From assembly GCA_031771865.1 (NCBI GenBank), contig JASISA010000019.1:1-64000 (forward strand): a stretch of DNA of 64,000 bases, written 5' to 3'. A program made the translations under genes and the position numbers. This DNA comes from Nothophaeocryptopus gaeumannii (lineage: Eukaryota; Ascomycota; Dothideomycetes; Mycosphaerellales; Mycosphaerellaceae). Numbering within the stretch: the stretch's first letter is position 1; each line of letters begins with the position of its first letter. The notes under the pieces are model-generated. The model saw only the letters and a list, made by a program, of their open reading frames with translations. It made no database searches and was not told the DNA's origin. Shown piece after piece: positions 47,096 through 58,671 of this stretch.

Positions 47096-48081
47096 AAGTC
47101 GAAGTATTATACTTCTATAGATTGGTATTTAACTTACTATTGAATCTTGTAGAGCTAAAGTAAGTAGAAATATATACTCGGGTAATAAGAGTAGATTGTA
47201 GCTATCGAGTATTGTATAGCCTCTTAACGTCGCTATTTTTATTGTTAGCAATTCCCGTAGCGCCTCCGCCAGCCAGCCGTCCATTACCATTGTGCAGGAC
47301 CAATCACGACCATGTCGCGCTCAGCCTCAAATGGTATGCGCAGAGAACAATCCTCAGAACCTCAGCCTTGCCTCAGGCGTGCCAATCGAGACCAAATATC
47401 GAGATGATCAGAGCATAGATATGCCAGCGCTGTCCGGGAGCTGAAGCCGATGGATCAACAGAGTTGCAAGAAACTTTATGCAACTCAGACCGGCAGGCAC
47501 TCTGCAGCGACTGAGCGGTATAGTAGAGGTTATGTAAGCCCATCGCCATCGTCGTAATGCCCACGATTCTGCCCTACATTCGCCGGCCGAATATTGATTG
47601 ACTATCCCAAGGAGAGGGTGCCCCTAGAATATTGATAGACAGTGGTAGAGTCTGGCCCTCCAATTAATCGGTTCGGAGTGTGCAAAGAGAAGCCTCCCTC
47701 AGAGCTCCACTTCAACGCGGAGAGGCTAGATCGCCCAGAAGCTGGGTCACCTGGGATCAAACGGCCAGCCGATAGCCAGCTGCCTGCATGACTCGTCTGC
47801 ATCTTCCCGGCACCGTCTCTTTTGACATTTGATGCTCCTGCGTCATTCCTCCCCATCGCTCTCCTCTCTGTTCTAGCTGGCGTCTGGGTACGTACCGGAT
47901 GTAGGAGACTACAACTGACAGAGCTAGACGATACCGACGACGGAGGCCGCCGACTCCATACTGGTATCCATATTCTACTGTAGTGCGGGGATTTCTGGAT
48001 GCGCACAAGGGTGGAGTGGAGTCTGCGCACACGAGGTCAAGCGAAGCGCGCTTTGGCGGGCGCATGGGGGATAGATGAAAC
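47096..48081. other. Intergenic; first 130 bp RIP-like, rest upstream of the transcription factor
   Basis: 47096-47225 is AT-rich and CA/TG-poor, suggesting a small transposon relic at the NRPS 3' end. From about 47230 the composition is normal. No gene was recognised; this marks the border between cluster and core genes. Confidence 0.5.
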
Positions 48082-51000
48082 ATGCAGCGAGTCGACGGCA
48101 ACATACAGTCGCCCAATGTCCCACCGCCGCAGCCGCCGAAACAGACATCGCAACCGCCATTGCAGCAACAACAGCCAAAAGCACTGCGCTTCGTGACCAA
48201 CTATGGCGCGCCTCACCCCAAGCGGTAAGAGCACGACTGTGCCCCCGGAACGTACTGTGCGATCACTGACTACATGCTTCATAGGCGACGCATTGGCGCT
48301 GCGTGTATGACATGCCGGAAACGAAAGACGGCGTGTTCCGGCGAACGACCGCATTGCGAGACGTGCAAGCAGAACAAACTCGAATGCGGCGGATATTCCA
48401 CCGAGACACCAGCGGCCCCGACACACAGGCGGACGAATTCAGACGCGGGCACAGCGCGAGCTTCGGAGCAAGATGGCAGCAGTAGGAGGGACTTTGCAGG
48501 CAAGAAGAACCCAAACTTCTTGGACAGTGGTTCGAGGTCTCGGTCGGGCAATGATTTGACTCGGACGATATCCGGTGGCCAGTCGCCGCGAAGCATCGGA
48601 GACAAGAATCCTCCTGCTTCTGCAGACGGTGACAAGCATGGCGAGCGTGGACAAGACTCGCTCTTCTCCGGAGCACGGAATCGAATGCCTTACTTCCGTT
48701 GGCTTGGTCCGACTGCTATCCTGCCTGGGTTCAAGCAGATGGTGGTCAAGGTGAAACGCAACGATACGGATGGAGGCATGCGATCTTCGACAGATGGTGG
48801 CATACAATCACCGTCTCTCAACAACCTGCAAAGTAACACCGAACCTCGGCTTCCATCGATGTACTCGAACACACCAGCAGCGGGAGAGTCAGACGTTCGG
48901 ACACCTTTGACTCTACCATTTTACGATACCTCGCCCATGCCGCCGAGCGAGCTCATCACCAATCTTGCCAATACGTTCTTCACGCACTTGGGCTGCAATT
49001 ATCCATTCCTGCAACGCGAACGATTTCTCAGGGATCTGGAGGAGAAGCAAGTAGATCCCGTGCTAGTCGATGCTGTGTGTGCTCTCGCCGCGCGATTCTC
49101 AACACACCAATTGTTGACACAGTCTGCCGACGGAGAGAAGCCTAGTCCGGCAGAGTACGGTCATGCTTTTGCACAAAGGGCAAAGGCCGCGCTTCCAGAC
49201 ACTTTCCCGTGTCCAACAGTTGCAGCCGCGCAAGCAGCCTTGCTCCTCGCATACAACGAGTTTGGCGAACAACGCGACAGTGGCTTGTGGATGTACTTGG
49301 GAATATCGATCCGACTCGCCCAGGATCTTGGCCTACAGAACCTGCAGGGGCTTAGATATGTTGGCCGAGACGGACCTACCCCGAAGATGGTGAAGCAACA
49401 GCAGCGCGAGGCCGCTAGGTCAAAGTCACCGGCGGAGATGAAACAAAGCTTTGCAGAAGCGAAGTTTACAGGACCAAGTACAAACGCGACAGAGCAGTCT
49501 CCCGAGGATCAAAAAGATATGGAGGAAACCAAATCTGTTGAACAGGAGCGAGTCGACACTTTCTGGGCAATCTTTTTCCTGGACCGGGTAGTTTCTTCTG
49601 GCACTGGTCGCCGAAGTACTTTGCGCGACAGGGAAATCGAGATATCATTCCCTTCTATGGATCAGATACACGACAAGTCCGACTGGCCTGCTCCATTCCC
49701 GGCGCTCATCCGCATTGTCCATCTTTATGGAAGAGTTGCCGACTTACTCAACACTCTCAAAGAACCATCAGACATTACGGCAGATACGTCCAAGAGACTG
49801 GCGGCAATGGAGAGCCAAGTCACTAGCTTCTACCAAAACCTCTCGCCGCGGTCACACTTTGATGCCGTCAACTTCCAACATTATATGAGGGCTGGCGAAG
49901 GAACTAACTTTGTTTTACTCCATTTCTGGTTTCACACCATGATCGTGCTTCTGCATCAACCGACGCTGTTAATGACTTTCAAAGGTCGCATGCTGCAGCT
50001 GTTCCCAAACTCGCAACAGCTCAGCATGAGTAGCGCGAAGACAATTGCGGATATCCTCAGCTACTCACAACTCATGGATGCCAAGGCGTCGCTCGGAAAC
50101 CCGTTCACTACACAACCCATCTACATTGCAGCATGCGCGTTCTTGCGAGAGACAGTTGATCAAACCGCAACGAGCAATGCTCAGAGCCGTGCGAACAGTC
50201 CTAATCGGACGAAGGAATCCAATTCAAGTTCCGAGCCATCTACCAACGGTACACCGCAGAACGCGTCAAGGAAAGCGTCGATTGCTAGCATTACCATCTC
50301 GGACCTGCCCAACGGGAGACGAGCGAGCAATGCTCTCGATTCAAAAGCTCAGATGGCAAAGCACACGCTCTTGGCAACAGCTGCGTCCCAGCACTACCAG
50401 CTGTGCTATAAGGCACTGCAATCGCTCGAGACGTACTGGGCAGGTACCAAGTACATCTTGACTATCTTGGATCAGAAGTTCGAAGGCATCGGCGACCCTC
50501 TAATGTACACATCTGAAGAAGCAGAGGCTTCGATGGAGCAGCCCCGTCCCGACCCTGCGTTTACATCACCCGGTTGGCGCAGGAAGGAAAACTGGGGCCC
50601 GTATGTCTCCAATCCGAATCTACAATCTCCATTTTGGCCGCCGAAGAGCTTTGGACAAGTTCCTGGCAGCCCAGCCGTGGACCCAGCGAAAGGTGAGTAT
50701 TCAGTGACGGAACGCTTGGCGACCGTGGGAGCTGACAGAATTTCCACAGCAATCGGGTGGACGTTGACTGGCAACATGAATTCGAATCATACGAACCTCG
50801 CCTGGCATTTCGCGAATGATCCGAAGAACAACCCGAACATCGATCCGCGACTGAACTCTTTTGCGCCTTCGGAGTATGAAGTCGCGACAGGGCAGACACA
50901 AACGGTGCAGTACCCGAAGCACTTGCGAGGAGGATCCGCAGCAGGACAAACCAGGATGCCGTCATCTGAAAACTTGAACAGGACCACAGCACCTCACAAG

Positions 51001-51408
51001 TTCGCCTCGTCTGGCATTTCGACTGCGGACGCCGAATCGTTGCTGGCTCTAAGCTCGCCCTTCAGTCAGCCTGGAAGTACAGCCTCGCCAGCCAACCGAA
51101 TGTCAGGAAATTACCAACGACAGCAACATGGCATGCCCCACATGCCTGCTCCAACAAGCGGATCCACGCCTTCGAACATGAACGGCATGAACACACAATA
51201 CTCCACGCCCGGAGATTGGACGGGTGCAAACCTGCCGATGGACTTCATGCCAGGAAATATGATGATCGAATCTCAAGATGTCGACATGAACATGCTCGGA
51301 CTTGACATGATGCCATGGTTTGATGCGTATCCGCCGCACGACATGATGCAGCCTTTCTTCGACCCTAGCCAGCAGTCGAATGCGGGAGCAGATGGTACGC
51401 CGGGATAA
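48082..51408 (+). CDS. Zn2Cys6 transcription factor with fungal-specific TF domain
   Basis: This is a DNA-binding regulator. Exon 1 starts at the ATG at 48082 (MQRVDGN, then a Pro/Gln-rich stretch). A 60-bp intron 48225-48284 (GTAAGA..CTGAC..ATAG) joins it to KRRRIGAACMTCRKRKTACS and the rest of the C6 cluster, with spacing C-x2-C-x6-C-x6-C-x2-C-x6-C. A Ser-rich linker follows. The middle-homology region starts about LITNLANTFFTHLGCNYPFL, with LLLAYNEFGEQRDSGLWMYLGISIRLAQDLGL and WAIFFLDRVVSSGTGR. The C-terminus is Met/Pro/Asn-rich. A second intron, 50693-50749 (57 bp, GTGAGT..CTGAC..CACAG), is a multiple of three and free of stops. The protein is about 1070-1090 residues. Target genes cannot be told; it lies beside the NRPS relic but is intact and probably a conserved gene. 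Confidence 0.9.
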
Positions 51409-51952
51409 TAGTAGAGCCCGCGAGAAGCTGGATATGCTGCCGAAGACATGTTGCCTCATTCGCGACACAGAACGCTTCGACGTCCGCATACGATCTTGAT
51501 ACCCACAGCATACTATTTTGGCTTTTTGCTGTCTCTGTTCACTGGATATCGCCGGGTTGGATCACTTCGCAAAACAGCAAGCGAGCTCTTATCTGAGATG
51601 TGAGTCATTCACGATGGGTTGGGGTTGATCAAGCGTGGCGTTTTGGTTTCTGAACAAAAATGGAGGGCTATAGCACAAGTCTCTGGACTCTGATTGACAC
51701 GCCTTGTACAGCTTCGTTGTAGATACTCAAAGTTACGCCTAACGGACACGCCAATACACACCATGAGCTGAACATCTTTGATGACATAACGCAAAGGTAG
51801 GCTCGGCGTGCCGCTATCGGGCCCGATAATCAATTGCCGATTCCCAGCAGAGTTCGATGTAAAAAGAGCTATGTTTTAACTTCCATCGACGCATTCACTT
51901 ACAATCCATCAAGGTCCTGTCCAGCGCTGGAGCCATTCAACACCCCATAAAA
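51409..51952. other. Intergenic, no gene seen
   Basis: It holds the 3' end of the transcription factor and the upstream region of the DUF1989 gene. Short frames show no motifs. Confidence 0.5.
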
Positions 51953-52843
51953 ATGTCCCGCCACCAGGTCCCTTCCACCCCACCAGTCCCAGCCTATCAA
52001 GCCCAGCCCGGCTCCATCCTCCACGCAGACCGGGACTTCTACCACTCCATCCAAACCTCCAAACGCACCCTCATAGAAGAATTCACCCTCCCCGTCCGCT
52101 CCGGCCGCGCCTGGTCCGCTCCGGCCGGCAGCATCATCCGTCTCTCAACCCCCGAAGGCCCTCAAGTCGGCGATCTGAATCTCTGGAATCTCCATAACCC
52201 CCGCGAGAAATTCTGGGCCGCGAGGACGAGACAGTTACATGCTTCCCACGTGAGCACTCATGATCGATTATGGAGCTGTCTCCCCTACTTGAGGCCGATG
52301 GTCACGATAATCAAGGATACTTTAGCAAATTACCCCAGACCGGATAAATGGGGCGGTCGATGTCATGACCTCCTCGGAACACGCTGTGACCCGTACGTGA
52401 ACAAAATGCTCTCCGGCGACGAATATGATTTCCATTGTCATTCAAACCTCACCCGAGCCGTCATCCCCTTTGGCCTTGCAGAGTCAGATATCCACGACGT
52501 GATCAACATTTTCCAAGTCACAGGTCTCGATTCCGAAGGGAAATACTTCATGGAAGCTTCTCCCGCGCAAAAAGGGGATTGTTTGGAGCTTTTCGCCGAG
52601 CAGGATTTGTTGTGTGCGTTGAGTACGTGTCCGGGAGGAGATTTGAGTACGTGGGGATGGGGAGAGGGAGGTTCTGGGGAGGAGGAGGGGGAGAAGAAGA
52701 GTATGATTGATTGTTGTCGGCCTTTGAAAGTGGAGGTTTTCAAGATTGAAGACAGTGCGTTGAATGGATGGAGGGAGTTCGAGAGGCCGGGGTATAGCGG
52801 GAATCATGGGATGAGTGTGCCGGTGGGCGAGAAGCAGGGTTGA
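51953..52843 (+). CDS. DUF1989 protein (urea carboxylase-associated/aminomethyltransferase-like family)
   Basis: The single-exon 296-residue protein matches the DUF1989 layout: AGSIIRLSTPEGPQVGDLNLWN near the N-terminus, then NPREKFWAARTRQLHASHVSTHDRLWS, DLLGTRCDPYVN, CHSNLTRA and INIFQVTGLDSEGKYFMEASPAQKGD. Conserved Cys and His residues in these blocks suggest metal binding. Bacterial relatives sit beside urea carboxylase and act in guanidine or urea breakdown; the fungal role is not established. A low-complexity Gly/Glu insert (about 228-243) precedes the C-terminus. The start ATG has a good context. Confidence 0.85.
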   Translation: MSRHQVPSTPPVPAYQAQPGSILHADRDFYHSIQTSKRTLIEEFTLPVRSGRAWSAPAGSIIRLSTPEGPQVGDLNLWNLHNPREKFWAARTRQLHASHVSTHDRLWSCLPYLRPMVTIIKDTLANYPRPDKWGGRCHDLLGTRCDPYVNKMLSGDEYDFHCHSNLTRAVIPFGLAESDIHDVINIFQVTGLDSEGKYFMEASPAQKGDCLELFAEQDLLCALSTCPGGDLSTWGWGEGGSGEEEGEKKSMIDCCRPLKVEVFKIEDSALNGWREFERPGYSGNHGMSVPVGEKQG

Positions 52844-52874
52844 GGAAAAGGGTGATGGTAGAAGGTAGGCAGAC

Positions 52875-53579
52875 TTAGAAGAGGACGTCTATATCGTCGT
52901 AGCTGTCAAAGCCCGGCTGTTGCTTTTGATGAGGAGAAGTTCTTTCGATCATTGAATCTTTTCTGATCGTCGCCTGATCTCTCTCGGCCTTTTCTTTTCG
53001 GACCTTCTCGTCCCATTTCTCCAATATCGATCGACGTTCCGACAATTTGTAGTCTTCAACGATGCTCGCAGTTGGCCTATCTAACACAAGGATCTGTGAG
53101 GACTCTCCATTGAACATCAGGATATCCTTCGCACTCGGCTTTCTCAGCGCACGAATAGCCCTCTCCATCTCCCTCGCCGACCTCCCAGCACCGAATCCAG
53201 CCGCCAGACCTGCCATGCTGAAAGTGGCGATTGCAGTAACGGTAATAGCAACTGCGCAACATCTCCAAAGACTGCCGCCGCTAGTCCACTGCATTGCGAA
53301 GGTGACGTGATCCACGGCAGTGGCGGTAAAGAGCAGCCCTGACCAAGCTGTTATTTCGCAGCAGTGTATGTCTTCGTTCTTGTAGTAGGGCTCGTCGATC
53401 CAAGACCCTTCCGCATGCAGGTCGATCTTGCGCCTCGGGTATATCCAATAACAGGCATACCTCGATATTTCCCGTATTGCCCAAAGGTTGAGTACGCAAG
53501 GTGTGACCTGGAAGATCGCTATTGAGTACATGTCTTGCCAAAAGGATATGTAGGCCAGAAAAGCGTCTTGTATAGCCAT
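52875..53579 (-). CDS. Hypothetical membrane protein with coiled-coil tail
   Basis: The 234-residue single frame has a hydrophobic N-terminal helix (about 5-35), a hydrophobic stretch near 80-100 and a strong Ala/Gly-rich membrane helix at about 108-132 (AVAITVTAIATFSMAGLAAGFGAG). A charged cytosolic tail follows with a Lys/Glu-rich helix at 175-205 and an acidic end. No family was recognised. It is convergent with the DUF1989 gene, 31 bp between stops. An in-frame stop lies just before the ATG, supporting this start. A spliced 5' leader is possible: a GTAAGTAAG donor is on the minus strand near 53715. Confidence 0.65.
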   Translation of the reverse strand: MAIQDAFLAYISFWQDMYSIAIFQVTPCVLNLWAIREISRYACYWIYPRRKIDLHAEGSWIDEPYYKNEDIHCCEITAWSGLLFTATAVDHVTFAMQWTSGGSLWRCCAVAITVTAIATFSMAGLAAGFGAGRSAREMERAIRALRKPSAKDILMFNGESSQILVLDRPTASIVEDYKLSERRSILEKWDEKVRKEKAERDQATIRKDSMIERTSPHQKQQPGFDSYDDIDVLF

Positions 53580-54446
53580 GCTGCTGGGGATTTATGTTTT
53601 GTTTCGTAGTGGTGTCGTGGGTTGCCAGGAAAGATGGCTGCGAGCTTAGTCCTAGGTGTCAGAGTATGCAAGGCAGCGACAGATGAGTCTTATATGTCTT
53701 GGGGTGCCTTACTTACCTGTTTCGTGAACTTGAGCCATGAAATGAGCCGACTACGGCGGCGGCCATGAGTCCGATGCCAAGACCGCCGTAACAACGTGGT
53801 TGAATTATGCTTACCACCAGTTCATCATTGGCTTCAGGCTCGCTTTCGTTCAGAAAAGTAATGGTGCGGACGTCACGCTGTGATGTCAGGCATCGTGAGG
53901 TCCTTGTGACCTAGGTAGGAAAGTGGTACGAATTGTCTACTCGCCGCAGATGGTCATCGCAGGCGAGTCTGGCTCATTGGAGCGACAGGCGCCTTGCCGC
54001 TTGCTGCGGCGCTTTCGTTGAAGCATGGATGAGGCCAGTCACGATGACGAGAGCTTCCAAGCCGCTGCCAATGTAAGATGATAGCCTCACCAAGAGTGGT
54101 CTGTTTGTGCGAAGACTCCAAGCGATGTCCACGTCGTTCTCGGATCCGGCTGAATCCGAGCATGGGCCAACTTTGAAACAGCAGCAGTGGGTCATTTTGA
54201 TATTGTGCAAATTGCTATTTTGCGCTCGCTCTCTCAATCGCGTCGATATCGTCTTCGTTGATACGCGTATGGCCATGTCGTTGGATGCAGCGCAATGTTG
54301 AAATTGCGCAAGCCGAAAGACTAGCCGGGTATCTGATGCTGCCACTGATAACTTGCATTCGTAGTCGTGATCTGGCAATGAGTGTCGGTACGTCTGTCCG
54401 TAGCGTTGAGGCCGACGCAAGGGTTGCAACTTTAATATCATCTAGC
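53580..54446. other. Intergenic, no convincing gene
   Basis: Several frames of 60-155 codons overlap on both strands, none with a recognisable domain or coherent splice structure. The region separates a minus-strand gene's 5' end from another's 3' end. Confidence 0.45.
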
Positions 54447-55101
54447 TCACTTCTTTCTGAGCACCACAATCCTGGCCTTTACGCCTGCGGCCTTCCTATA
54501 GTCTGCACTCTCTGTGCTCACAACATCCACCTTTCGTGCCTCCTTCAGTCGGCTCACCTCTTCCTCGTAACCGTGGGATTTCCAGATATCATCTAGTATA
54601 GTGGACACGGCAACGCCGCCTTTCTTCAGGATCCGGACGAACTCTTCCAACGCAGGCTTGGGGCCCACATGCCCATGTGTCCACGTTCCGACGCAGGTGA
54701 CAATATCGTAAGAATTGTCTTCCTTCTCGATGGGCTTCGTAAGATCTGCCGGTTTGAGCTCGCGATATACAGTAGTCTTCTCTGCGATCTTCAACATCGC
54801 TGGTGAAGTGTCGTTTCCGTCAATTGTTCTGGCTCCAGCTTGAAACAGCAAGACCAGTTCCACATCCAGCGTCCAGGACCTCGCCATCAAGTCGTCCATT
54901 CGCAGCAACGACTGCCTGGGCTACGAGCGTTGGTGCCACATAGCCTTGAGCCTCGCCAAGGACATCTTCGTTGAACTTCTCGGCCCACTCCTCGTACAGC
55001 GCTCTGCAGTCCTCAGGCGATTTAACGTTATATGCCCGAGTTAGGAATGGGTTGTTCGCGGTATTCGTGGTTACACTGGTCGACATGATTTCGGTTGACA
55101 C
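54447..55101 (-). pseudogene. SAM-dependent class I methyltransferase, one frameshift
   Basis: The first frame (55101-54820) has a 60-residue lead, then motif I EVLDAGCGTGLA, where S-adenosylmethionine binds. The fold continues one base out of phase in the frame 54908-54447: GARTIDGNDTSPAMLKIAE (acidic residue after strand 2), ADLTKP, YDIVTCVGTW (motif post-II) and LKKGGVAVST. The switch occurs near 54840-54860, with no splice sites that could explain it. Either a one-base indel made this a pseudogene or it is a sequence error. The substrate is unknown. Confidence 0.8.
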
Positions 55102-55717
55102 GTGGTGATGTTTCCTAGGGTACTATTACTGAAGAAGGCGAGGATTCCCATGGACACACATTCCCCTCTTTCGATGTCGTCAGGGTCGGCATTGTGAATG
55201 CTATCCGAATAGGCGAAGGGTTTATCCGCATCCTGCTTCACTGTGGCGTGCTGTGGGCCGGCGGCGAAACCAGAGTTCACATCTCTCGACTATCAGTACC
55301 TGGATCGAGCCTTGTCAGTAGACAACAGTCATGTGGAGTTGGCGATGAATTGGTAAGTCATGACGAGAATGACGGAAGAAATGAGGAGGTGAAATTGTTT
55401 CGGTTGTCACGTCCAAACGCTTGCCAAGGAGCAGGGTTCGGGAAGGAAGAGACGACGCGTTCTGTGCGCTCTCGTCTTCTTGTCAACAACATCGTGCCCG
55501 CCATGTTTGCATCTCACTGAGACACTGCCGTCGCGACCATTATCAACACTCTACGCGTAGAGCTGCGAAAGTAGCAGCGACGTACGCTCCGAGGCTTGGA
55601 GCATGGTGAGTACAGATAGAAGGTTCTCATGCCAGCAAATTGACGTAATCACTTCATTTACCTCACGTCTGCTCCTCTCCATACACCAGCTTACACCTGA
55701 CATACCAATCCTTTACC
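55102..55717. other. Intergenic between divergent methyltransferase and hydrolase genes
   Basis: No gene seen; probably a shared upstream region. Confidence 0.5.
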
Positions 55718-56626
55718 ATGGCCCCAAGCAAAGAATCTCAGAAGCTAGCTGAGCTCTTCAAAATATTCGCCGCCAATTTTCCTCAGGACCAGAACCACTA
55801 CCTAGAGCGAGCTGTCTACGACCAAGTCTATAAAGCTGGAGCAGAATGTCCCGGCGTCTCGTATGCGAGCACCAATGTCGCAGGCCGGCCTTGCATCTGG
55901 GCAAAGCCGCAAGGAGCATCGACAAAGCATGTTATGCTCTTCATGCACGGCGGCGGCTTCAGCTTCGGCTCTCCTAATGGACACCGCAAGCTGACTGCCC
56001 ATCTCGCCAAGGCTTGCAATGTCAATGCCCTGAGTGTGGACTACCGGCTGACACCTGAGCATCCGTACCCGGCACCTCTGGACGACTGTGTCAACGCATA
56101 CAAGTGGCTACTTGACGCGGGCTATCCTGCCGGCAATATCGTACTCGCGGGAGACTCTTGCGGCGGAGGACTGGTAACAAGCGTTCCACTTGCTGCGGCC
56201 AAGAGAGGTCTTTCCATGCCTGGAGCATCTATTTCTCTCTCGCCGTGGTACGATTTGACTCTCTCTGGAGAGTCGATGAAGACCAACGAAGACAACGATG
56301 TCCTCAACGCCCAGCCGTTTGTCAATATGTTGGCTGAGCGATACATCGCCGGGAATCAGGAACTTCGAAAGGATCCCGTTGTCAGTCCGCTATTCGCCGA
56401 CCTCAAGGGCTTGAACCCGCACTGGATCTCGTGTGGCGGTTGTGACATGCTGCTTGATGATGGTATCAGGCTGGCTGGGAAGGCAAAGAAGGCTGGTGTG
56501 GAGGTCGTGCTGGAAGTTCATGAGGGACAGCAACACGTCTTCGAGTTTCTAGCAGGCAATGCTCCAGAAGCGGATGAGTCGATCAGGAAAATTGGCGAGT
56601 GGGTGAGAAAGAAGATCGGATCGTAG
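55718..56626 (+). CDS. Alpha/beta hydrolase of the hormone-sensitive lipase family
   Basis: The single-exon 302-residue esterase has the oxyanion-hole HGGGFSFGS (about residue 76), the DYRLTPEHPYPAPLDD block, and the nucleophile elbow GDSCGGG. The remaining acid and base of the triad are likely Asp in the CDMLLDDG region and His in GQQHVFEF. Length and motif order fit the HSL/bacterial-esterase group (type IV), which cleaves short-chain esters or lactones. There is no signal peptide, so it is probably cytosolic. The start ATG has context ACCATGG. Its natural substrate cannot be told from sequence. Confidence 0.92.
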   Translation: MAPSKESQKLAELFKIFAANFPQDQNHYLERAVYDQVYKAGAECPGVSYASTNVAGRPCIWAKPQGASTKHVMLFMHGGGFSFGSPNGHRKLTAHLAKACNVNALSVDYRLTPEHPYPAPLDDCVNAYKWLLDAGYPAGNIVLAGDSCGGGLVTSVPLAAAKRGLSMPGASISLSPWYDLTLSGESMKTNEDNDVLNAQPFVNMLAERYIAGNQELRKDPVVSPLFADLKGLNPHWISCGGCDMLLDDGIRLAGKAKKAGVEVVLEVHEGQQHVFEFLAGNAPEADESIRKIGEWVRKKIGS

Positions 56627-56690
56627 CTTAGCTGCTGAGAGGCTTTCCAAAGTTAATTTCTATCCCACGCCAAAGATATACAATGACCTT

Positions 56691-57410
56691 TTGAACACCC
56701 AGCAACCCCACATCGGTCATCTCACCAAATGTGTCGACTCTTTCCACGAAAAGATCGAGCTTGCTAATACTGATTCACAGCCACAGATTTACGGCCATGC
56801 CAAGCGAACCTGTCAAGATCGCAGATTCCCTCAAAGGCCTGAATCGCTGCGAGCTCGATGGATCAAGGCAGCCATCACGAGCGATCTGAATGCAAGAGAA
56901 AATGCAGACACAAGGTGTCGCTTCCTCGAACTGCCAGCGGAGCTACGCAATAAGATATACGAACTGGTAGCGAAGGAGGATAGTGCCTCGATGCACAGAT
57001 CTGGCCTGCTTCAAGCGAACAAGCTAACTCGTAGAGAGTTCTGGCCGATGCTGTACAACAGTGAGTTGATGGAAGTGGGCTATCTCATGCCAAGTCAGAC
57101 CAGATGTAGGCCTAGATGGCCAACTTGACACAAGGCAGGTTCAAAGCTCGTCAGGACGATCTCTGATGGGAGAGGTGGAGTCAGTACCCCATGGTCGAGA
57201 GGAATGTTCCAGGATCGAGGACTCGCCATGGAAGAGGTGTATATGGAGTGGCGAAGGATCGAACATTCCCAGAGTAGAGCGAACGATTATCTTGAGCTGA
57301 AAGAGCAGGACAAGAGCAGCCTGTTCATCGTGGTCAGCTTTCCAGAGGCCTTGATTGCGAAATACGAGAATTTGGAGGCTGAGAGCGAGAATAATGAATG
57401 TCTACGTTAA
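56691..57410 (+). CDS. Short F-box-like protein gene, possibly two exons or decayed
   Basis: The first frame (56691-57128) ends in a segment with CRFLELPAELRNKIYEL, a signature common at the start of F-box-like/2EXR-type proteins that are expanded in Dothideomycetes, then LLQANKLTRREFWPMLY. It stops at 57126-57128. A second frame, 57204-57410 (MEEVYMEWRRIEHSQ.., DKSSLFIVVSFPEAL), shows plausible coding character and may be a second exon or the rest after a frameshift; no clean splice pair was settled. Function is unknown. Confidence 0.5.
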
Positions 57411-57749
57411 AGATTAGGATCACATGAATGACGAAGAGATCAGGACAACTGTAGGACATACATGTAATTAAGTCGAGGCAATGGCTTAATCTTGAGAAAC
57501 GTTGATATTGCGATCCGGAAGGTGATGCTGTGGTGAGAGTAAGGGCGATCTTCCGAATGCCTCAGGCTTTCTCGCTTGGACCAATCGTGAAGTTCGCCAA
57601 GAACCTCTCCACCAACAAATTCCGTCAGGACTTTCGACTGCACTTCAAGGTCGACGTCGCCGAATCCAATACTAATCACCACACAGCAGTCACGGTACGA
57701 ATACTCGACACATCGCATTGCAGCCGAAATACTGACTGTCATCATCAAG
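57411..57749. promoter_or_regulatory. Upstream region of the ribosomal protein L32 gene
   Basis: No coding frame with recognisable features. It lies directly before the L32 start codon and probably holds its promoter. Confidence 0.4.
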
Positions 57750-58323
57750 ATGGTCGCCGCAAAGTCCCACGTCCCGATCGTCAAGAAGCACACCGCGCGC
57801 TTCAACCGCCACCAGTCCGACCGCTTCAAGTGCGTGGACCCATCATGGAGGAAGCCAAAGGGTATCGACAACCGTGTCCGCCGTCGATTTAAGGGCCAGG
57901 CCGCTATGCCAAAGGTGCGTTGGAACGAGTGCGAAATGCGAAGATGGTATCATGGAAAGAGCCAAGTTTGCGTTGAATGGAAGATTGAAGAAGTGGGACA
58001 TACAGAGCAGGCACTGACGAAGAACTTGCATACAGATCGGCTACGGTAACAACAAGAAGACCCGCCACATGATGCCTTCCGGCCACAAGGCTTTCCTCGT
58101 CAACAACACCCGCGACTTGGACCTCCTCCTTATGCACAACAAGACCTACGCCGCCGAGTAAGCGAACATCGCACGAACGAGGAGGCAATGCTCTGGATAC
58201 TGACAGTCTTGCAGGATCGCACACGCCGTCTCGTCGAGAAAGCGGATAGAGATTGTCGCACGCGCCAAGGAGCTCGGCGTCAAGGTCACCAACGGCAAGG
58301 CCAAGATCACCTCCGAGTCGTAG
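57750..58323 (+). CDS. rpl32: 60S ribosomal protein L32 (eL32)
   Basis: This is a cytosolic large-subunit protein. Three exons: 57750-57914, 58036-58157 and 58215-58323, with introns 57915-58035 (GTGCGT..CAG) and 58158-58214 (GTAAGC..CTGAC..CAG). The spliced protein of about 131 residues begins [20 protein letters not shown], with [21 protein letters not shown], then [16 protein letters not shown], and ends [18 protein letters not shown]. It has the eukaryotic length and order. The genes to its right are core genes as well. Confidence 0.95.
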
Positions 58324-58671
58324 AGAATTGCTGGACTTTGGTGGGAACAGACTTGCACGGGTTATGCTGGAGATTCATGAAGCGGAAATGGGACGGCGTT
58401 CTCAGAGGTGCAATGATTGAAAGTTGCATTTTCACCGGCTGGCCAACTGTCTTGCTGTGGCCGGGGTTTTCAGTTCTGCAGGAACGCCGCCAGCGCCTCG
58501 CTAAAGTACGACAAAAAGTACATAGCGTACCAACTTGCGTGAATGCATGAAGAAGAAACGACATATGACCCCATTTTCATGCTCATCGACCCAGCCCTCT
58601 CATAAACGCCTGCCGCCCAGTCGCTGAACCCATGCATTGACTAAGAAAGCGATTGTGCGAATCGCGCTCTT
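58324..58671. other. Convergent 3' intergenic region
   Basis: It lies between the stop codons of L32 (plus) and Mrt4 (minus); no gene seen. Confidence 0.5.

Noticed and set aside
48279..48807. Minus-strand frames of 118-137 codons opposite the start of the transcription factor
   Set aside because: They are shadows of the Zn2Cys6 coding exon, with no family motifs.
53954..54469. Overlapping frames of up to 155 codons on both strands
   Set aside because: No domain, no splice logic, and strands contradict each other; treated as non-coding.
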